Assembly (NCBI GenBank): GCA_035651635.1
Contig: DASRFK010000325.1
Coordinates: 1-9,120, forward strand
DNA from: JANXQE01 sp035651635
Lineage (GTDB): Bacteria > Verrucomicrobiota > Verrucomicrobiia > Limisphaerales > UBA8199
Direction of reading: 5' to 3'
DNA: 9,120 nucleotides
Part shown: piece by piece, positions 6,119-9,120 of the stretch
How positions within the stretch are numbered: the first letter of the stretch is position 1
Layout of the letters: each line of letters starts with the position of its first letter
Made by a program: the position numbers and the translations under genes
Notes under the pieces: generated by a model
Told to the model about the DNA's origin: nothing
What the model saw: the letters and a program-made list of their open reading frames with translations, nothing else
The model's database searches: none

Positions 6119-6385
6119 CTAGGCCGCCAGTTTCTGCTGAACTGCCTGCGCAATCGTGTTAACGTTGCGCAGAATCTCCCGCGCGGCTTCCGGGTCCCGG
6201 ATCTTTAGCCCAAAGTGCTTATCCAGCGCCACGACCAGCTGCAGAGCATCCACGGAATCCAACCCGAGGCCACCGGGACCAAACAGTGGCAACTCATCGC
6301 CGATCTCCGCCGTTGTTACCTGCAGCATCAGGTTTTCCACCATAAGCTCTTTGATCCGTTGTTTCAGTGCGTTCGGGTCGTCCAT
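6119..6385 (-). CDS. Acyl carrier protein
   Basis: An 88-aa carrier protein. Ser44 in GLDSVDALQL (41-50) is the phosphopantetheine attachment site, followed by the acidic helix II typical of ACPs (VDALQLVVALDKHFGL) and a C-terminal helix 73-87. It holds the growing chain as a thioester for the KS, CLF and ketoreductase encoded just upstream. The ATG at 6385 is chosen: it lies 1 bp after the ketoreductase stop and gives the usual ACP length. An in-frame TTG at 6406 would overlap the ketoreductase gene by about 20 bp. The loop before the Ser (GDELPLFGPGGLG) is of the kind seen in specialised type II systems rather than the housekeeping AcpP (usually DSLD before DSL), so a dedicated role in this cluster is likely. 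No terminator with a T-run was found after the stop. Confidence 0.92.
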   Translation of the reverse strand: MDDPNALKQRIKELMVENLMLQVTTAEIGDELPLFGPGGLGLDSVDALQLVVALDKHFGLKIRDPEAAREILRNVNTIAQAVQQKLAA

Positions 6386-6386
6386 G

Positions 6387-7118
6387 CTAAAAGATTCCGC
6401 CGTCAACTTTAAGTATTGAGCCTGTAATGTAACTGGCCTCCGGACAAGCTAGAAATCGGACCGCCGCGGCGATTTCCTCGGGTCGTCCAAACCGGCGCAT
6501 CGGCACTTTGGCCTGGGCGGCGGCACGTTCTTCCTTGCTCAAGGCAGCCAGCGCTTCTGTTTCCACAAACCCGGGGCAAATCGCGTTGACGGTGATGTTT
6601 AGACGCGCAACTTCCTTGGCCAGGGACTGAGTGAGCGCGACGACCCCGGCTTTGGCCGCGGCGTAGTTGGTTTGGCCGGCCGGCGCGAGGATGGCACTCA
6701 AGGAAGCGACATTGACGATCCGGCCTGAGCGCTGGGAAATCATGGCTGGCATAACGGCCTGACAACCGTGGAAAACTCCATGGAGGTTGGTTTGCAGAAC
6801 GTGATCCCACTCTTTTTGCGGCATACTCGCCAGCAGCGCGTCGGAATGTTTCCCTGCATTATTAACCAGCACATCCAGCCGGTTGTGCTTGCCCAGGATG
6901 CCTTCTACAGCCTTTTGCCAGGAGGCCGGCTGTGTGACATCGAGCTCTACCACTTCAGAGCGGCCCGCGAACTCGGCGGACAGTTGGCGCGCCAGATCGC
7001 TGTTCCGGTGTACTCCCAACCAGAGGAAGTTGGTCTGGGACTCTTGGAGGAATGCACGGGCTATCGCCCGCCCAAGACCGCCGTTGGTGCCAGTGACCAG
7101 AATGACCCTCGTTTCCAT
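6387..7118 (-). CDS. fabG: 3-oxoacyl-ACP reductase, SDR family (FabG type)
   Basis: A 243-aa classical short-chain dehydrogenase/reductase. The cofactor motif TGTNGGLG is at 9-16, NNAG at 86-89, and the catalytic tetrad Asn111, Ser139, Tyr152 and Lys156 (YAAAK) is complete. The PG motif is at 182-183, and the C-terminal SxxITGxxxxVDGG signature ends the protein. Basic residues after the second strand (His37, Arg38) suggest NADPH use. It would reduce the beta-keto group of ACP-bound intermediates made by the KS/CLF pair. The ATG at 7118 (METRVILVTG) is the correct family start. The reading frame stays open upstream to 7202 through a heptanucleotide repeat, which gives a false N-terminal extension. 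The gene follows the CLF stop by 7 bp and ends 1 bp before the ACP start, so all are probably one transcript. The symbol describes the family; it need not be the housekeeping copy. Confidence 0.92.
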   Translation of the reverse strand: METRVILVTGTNGGLGRAIARAFLQESQTNFLWLGVHRNSDLARQLSAEFAGRSEVVELDVTQPASWQKAVEGILGKHNRLDVLVNNAGKHSDALLASMPQKEWDHVLQTNLHGVFHGCQAVMPAMISQRSGRIVNVASLSAILAPAGQTNYAAAKAGVVALTQSLAKEVARLNITVNAICPGFVETEALAALSKEERAAAQAKVPMRRFGRPEEIAAAVRFLACPEASYITGSILKVDGGIF

Positions 7119-7125
7119 TGTGTCT

Positions 7126-8199
7126 TTAATCAACTCTTGCCGACCCCTCGTCCCTCGTCCCTCGTCCCTCGTCACTGTTCTGCTTGCCGAACCGCGCGGC
7201 AATGGCCTGTTGATTGCAGCCCACGACGCTTACCTGGGCGCTGGCAAACCGCCCGCTGGCCACTGCCTGGACTGCCGCGACGCACTGCCACGCGGCCGCA
7301 GCCATGAACGATTCGCCGCAAATCCGCTTTGGTGAGATGCGTGGTCCGGGCCAATCGCTCCAGGCCGCGATTTCATCGCTGTCCAGTCGGGCCACGGCCT
7401 GCGTGCTGTCGCACAACAACGTGTTCTGGACATCAGGCCGCGCCTCGTCGCGGGCTTTAATGGCTGCCGCCGCGCGCTGGAGTTTGCTCGAAAAGGGATA
7501 GGAGCTGGTGACGGCCTGCAGCTCAATGCCGCACCCATTCGCGCTGCCGCATAACAACAGGGCCCCGGCTCCCTCGCCTACGATGCTTTCAGAATGGAAC
7601 ATCTCCGCGGCATTCGCGACCAGCCAATCCAATTCCTCGGCGCCGATTACCAGGCAGTTATCCACCCGCCCGCTGTCGAGCCAGCCGGCCGCCAACGCCA
7701 CTCCTTGCAAGAATGTCCCGGGATCGCCGACGAGCGTGTAGTCGATGGCTTGGGTGCCCAGCAACGCCCCGAGATGGCTCGCGGGGGAGTTAAATACCGT
7801 CTCAGGAAAGATAACCGGGCTGGCGGTTGAAGGATTTTTGAGTGTCTCGTCGTAGAATCGCCGTGAGAAATTGACGCACCCGGCCATGGAGCAGTACACA
7901 ATTCCCAACCTGGCGCCGTTTTCGGTTAAGCGGCCAGGCTCCGGGCCGATGGCTTCGAGCGCGGCGGCAACGGCGAATTGTCCGATCGGACTGGTGCGGC
8001 GTAAGCGTGGATGAGCTGTAAACGCTGGTTTGGGATTCGCCACCGGAACCCGCCGGACTCTCAACGGACGGCCCGGAGCCGGCCCGGCCAGTCCTTCAAT
8101 TGGCAAGGGCGTTCCGCGTTCGAGCGCGTTGGTCAGTGCCGCGGCACCCCATCCCGCCGGAGATACCGCGCCCGCGCCTTTGACGATGATTCTACTCAT
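7126..8199 (-). CDS. Ketosynthase-like subunit lacking catalytic residues (chain-length-factor-like)
   Basis: A 357-aa thiolase-fold protein related to beta-ketoacyl synthases. Family landmarks remain: the N-terminal strand IIVKGAGAVSPAG, the dimer-interface-like segment ending LDSGRVDNCLVIGAEE (174-189), and GEGAGALLL at 208-216. All three active-site residues are replaced. By alignment with the neighbouring KS, the nucleophilic Cys is Pro160 (in GDPGTF), the first His is Asp264 (CDSTQA for AHGTGT) and the second His is Glu296 (CGES for VGHL). It should be catalytically dead and act as the heterodimer partner of the KS, like the chain-length factors of type II polyketide and aryl polyene systems. 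The ATG at 8199 is chosen: it overlaps the KS stop as ATGA and has GGAG 6 nt upstream, whereas the ATG at 8205 would have no spacing. The C-terminal tail (about 342-357) is encoded partly by a 7-bp tandem repeat. The protein is shorter than a normal ~400-aa KS. Confidence 0.87.
   Translation of the reverse strand: MSRIIVKGAGAVSPAGWGAAALTNALERGTPLPIEGLAGPAPGRPLRVRRVPVANPKPAFTAHPRLRRTSPIGQFAVAAALEAIGPEPGRLTENGARLGIVYCSMAGCVNFSRRFYDETLKNPSTASPVIFPETVFNSPASHLGALLGTQAIDYTLVGDPGTFLQGVALAAGWLDSGRVDNCLVIGAEELDWLVANAAEMFHSESIVGEGAGALLLCGSANGCGIELQAVTSSYPFSSKLQRAAAAIKARDEARPDVQNTLLCDSTQAVARLDSDEIAAWSDWPGPRISPKRICGESFMAAAAWQCVAAVQAVASGRFASAQVSVVGCNQQAIAARFGKQNSDEGRGTRDEGSARVD
7145..7172. repeat. Heptanucleotide tandem repeat, CCCTCGT x4
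   Basis: Four perfect copies of CCCTCGT (7145-7172), followed by one imperfect copy (CACT...), lie in the 3' end of the CLF-like gene, 27 bp before the ketoreductase start. Read on the coding strand it encodes alternating DEGRGTR-type residues. The unit is not a multiple of 3, so any copy-number change shifts the frame of the CLF tail. Confidence 0.9.
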
Positions 8200-9120
8200 C
8201 CCCATCTCCGCAGGATTAAGGACGCGTTCGCACCGCCAAATCCGAATGAATTTGTCAGAGCGTATTCGACTTTGGCGTCCATGGGCCGGGACAGAATTGG
8301 AAAGGCGCAAGCCGGTTCAGGCGTGCTCAGTGTTGAAGTTGGCGGCAACCAGTGCTCGTATAAAGCCATGAGGCAGATGACCGCTTCGACGGCCCCGGCC
8401 GCGCCGAGCAAATGGCCAACGCTGGCTTTGGTCGAGCTTACCGGGAGCGTCTTTGCCCGGCTACCGGCCCAGCGATTCAGCGCGGCGGCTTCCGCGCTAT
8501 CGTTAAGCGGCGTGCCGGTTCCGTGCGCGTTCACGTAGCCGATTTCCTCGGGAGAAACACGCGCGTTCTGGCAAGCCGCGGTCATGGCCGCCCAGGCCGC
8601 TTCGCCTTGCGGATGAGGCTGTGTCAGGTGATGGGTATCGCTCACGGCTCCGTATCCGACGATCTCTCCCAGAATTTGGGCGTGCCGGCGGCTGGCGCTC
8701 TCCAAGGTCTCTAAAGCGACAACCGCGGCGCCTTCGCCGAGCGCAAGCCCGTCGCGGTGCGCGTCAAAGGGGCGGCATTGAGTTGGCGATAAAGCCTGCA
8801 GGGAATCAAATCCGGAATAGATAAGCTGGCTGAGGCCTTCATAACCGCCGGCGAGCACACGCTGTGCCTGGCCATGGCGCAGCAGTTCCCACGCGTGACC
8901 GATAGCGTTGGCGCCCGAAGCACACGCGTTGGCAATGATCGTAATCGGGCCGACAAATCCGAGCGCCTCCTGGAGGTCCAGCGCCTGGCGTTGCGGCTGA
9001 TAGTGCACTACCCGGGCGGGTTGGCCGCGGTGGCCGTAAGGAGGTTGAATGGCCTGACGATACAGCGCCTCACCCAGGCTCATACCTCCGCCCGTCGTAC
9101 CCAGGACCAAAGGCAAGCCT
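8196..9120 (-). CDS. Beta-ketoacyl-ACP synthase, type II (KS), 5' end outside window
   Basis: The visible 307 codons are the C-terminal three quarters of a KS; the frame is open through the right edge. About 95-100 residues are missing, judged from the usual position of the active-site Cys near residue 163. Counting from TTG 9116, which is an internal codon and not a start, the nucleophile Cys65 sits in NACASG. His198 is in NAHGTGTPLND, Lys230 in STKASVGH, and His235 follows in VGHLLGAAGA; the Cys-His-His set and the late NSFGFGGANAS motif are intact. It should catalyse decarboxylative Claisen condensation of malonyl-ACP with the growing acyl chain. The gene ends in TGA overlapping the start of its inactive partner by 4 bp, so the two are translationally coupled, as in heterodimeric KS/CLF systems. 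FabF is the closest familiar homologue, but the paired CLF argues for specialised metabolism. Confidence 0.94.
   Translation of the reverse strand, partial: GLPLVLGTTGGGMSLGEALYRQAIQPPYGHRGQPARVVHYQPQRQALDLQEALGFVGPITIIANACASGANAIGHAWELLRHGQAQRVLAGGYEGLSQLIYSGFDSLQALSPTQCRPFDAHRDGLALGEGAAVVALETLESASRRHAQILGEIVGYGAVSDTHHLTQPHPQGEAAWAAMTAACQNARVSPEEIGYVNAHGTGTPLNDSAEAAALNRWAGSRAKTLPVSSTKASVGHLLGAAGAVEAVICLMALYEHWLPPTSTLSTPEPACAFPILSRPMDAKVEYALTNSFGFGGANASLILRRWG
8206..8209 (-). promoter_or_regulatory. RBS deciding the CLF-like start
   Basis: GGAG on the minus strand lies 6 nt before ATG 8199 and directly abuts the alternative ATG at 8205. This supports the downstream ATG, the one that overlaps the KS stop codon. 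Confidence 0.6.

Noticed and set aside
7119..7202. 28-residue N-terminal extension of the ketoreductase
   Set aside because: It is translated heptamer repeat and inter-gene sequence; SDR homology begins at METRVILVTG.

Overview
The window looks like chromosomal DNA of a GC-rich Gram-negative bacterium, most likely Verrucomicrobiota (Pedosphaera/Limisphaerales-like). This is inferred from the short GC-rich hairpin repeats, a DUF6882-like protein, a signal-peptide plus multi-TM protein of a type I associate with that phylum, and an ECF sigma / small membrane protein / Spy-like sensor triad. No rRNA or other strict taxonomic marker is present.

Left end (1-876): the 3' end of a group II intron (domains V and VI, about 60-132) runs off the left edge. 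It abuts a tandem array of four ~110-bp units (133-579), each carrying two 7-bp-stem, 3-nt-loop hairpins. About 300 bp with no recognisable gene follow. Two plus-strand genes come next: a DUF6882-like protein (877-1662) and an exported, membrane-anchored protein of unknown function (1757-2566).

From 2575 to the right edge all genes are on the minus strand. In transcription order they are: a type II ketosynthase (KS, cut by the window edge); a KS-like subunit that has lost all three catalytic residues (chain-length-factor-like, CLF); a FabG-type ketoreductase; and an acyl carrier protein (ACP). These four are packed with a 4-bp overlap, a 7-bp gap and a 1-bp gap, and look like part of a type II polyketide / fatty-acid-like cluster of the aryl polyene or flexirubin kind. 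After 304 bp comes a regulatory cassette of three genes joined by ATGA overlaps: an ECF sigma factor, a 98-aa single-TM protein (probable anti-sigma) and a membrane-anchored Spy/CpxP-like protein, reminiscent of CnrH-CnrY-CnrX. After 683 bp without a convincing gene comes a FAD-dependent halogenase-like oxidoreductase (2575-3846), an enzyme type often found in pigment clusters.

A plausible reading is that KS, CLF, ketoreductase and ACP build and reduce an acyl or polyene chain, the FAD enzyme may tailor it or an aryl starter, and the embedded sigma cassette may tie the locus to an envelope or metal signal. The last link is inference from position only. Most notable are the group II intron end lying exactly at a repeat-unit boundary, the compensatory base change in a repeat hairpin, and a heptanucleotide repeat at the CLF/ketoreductase junction where loss of one unit would fuse the two proteins in frame.
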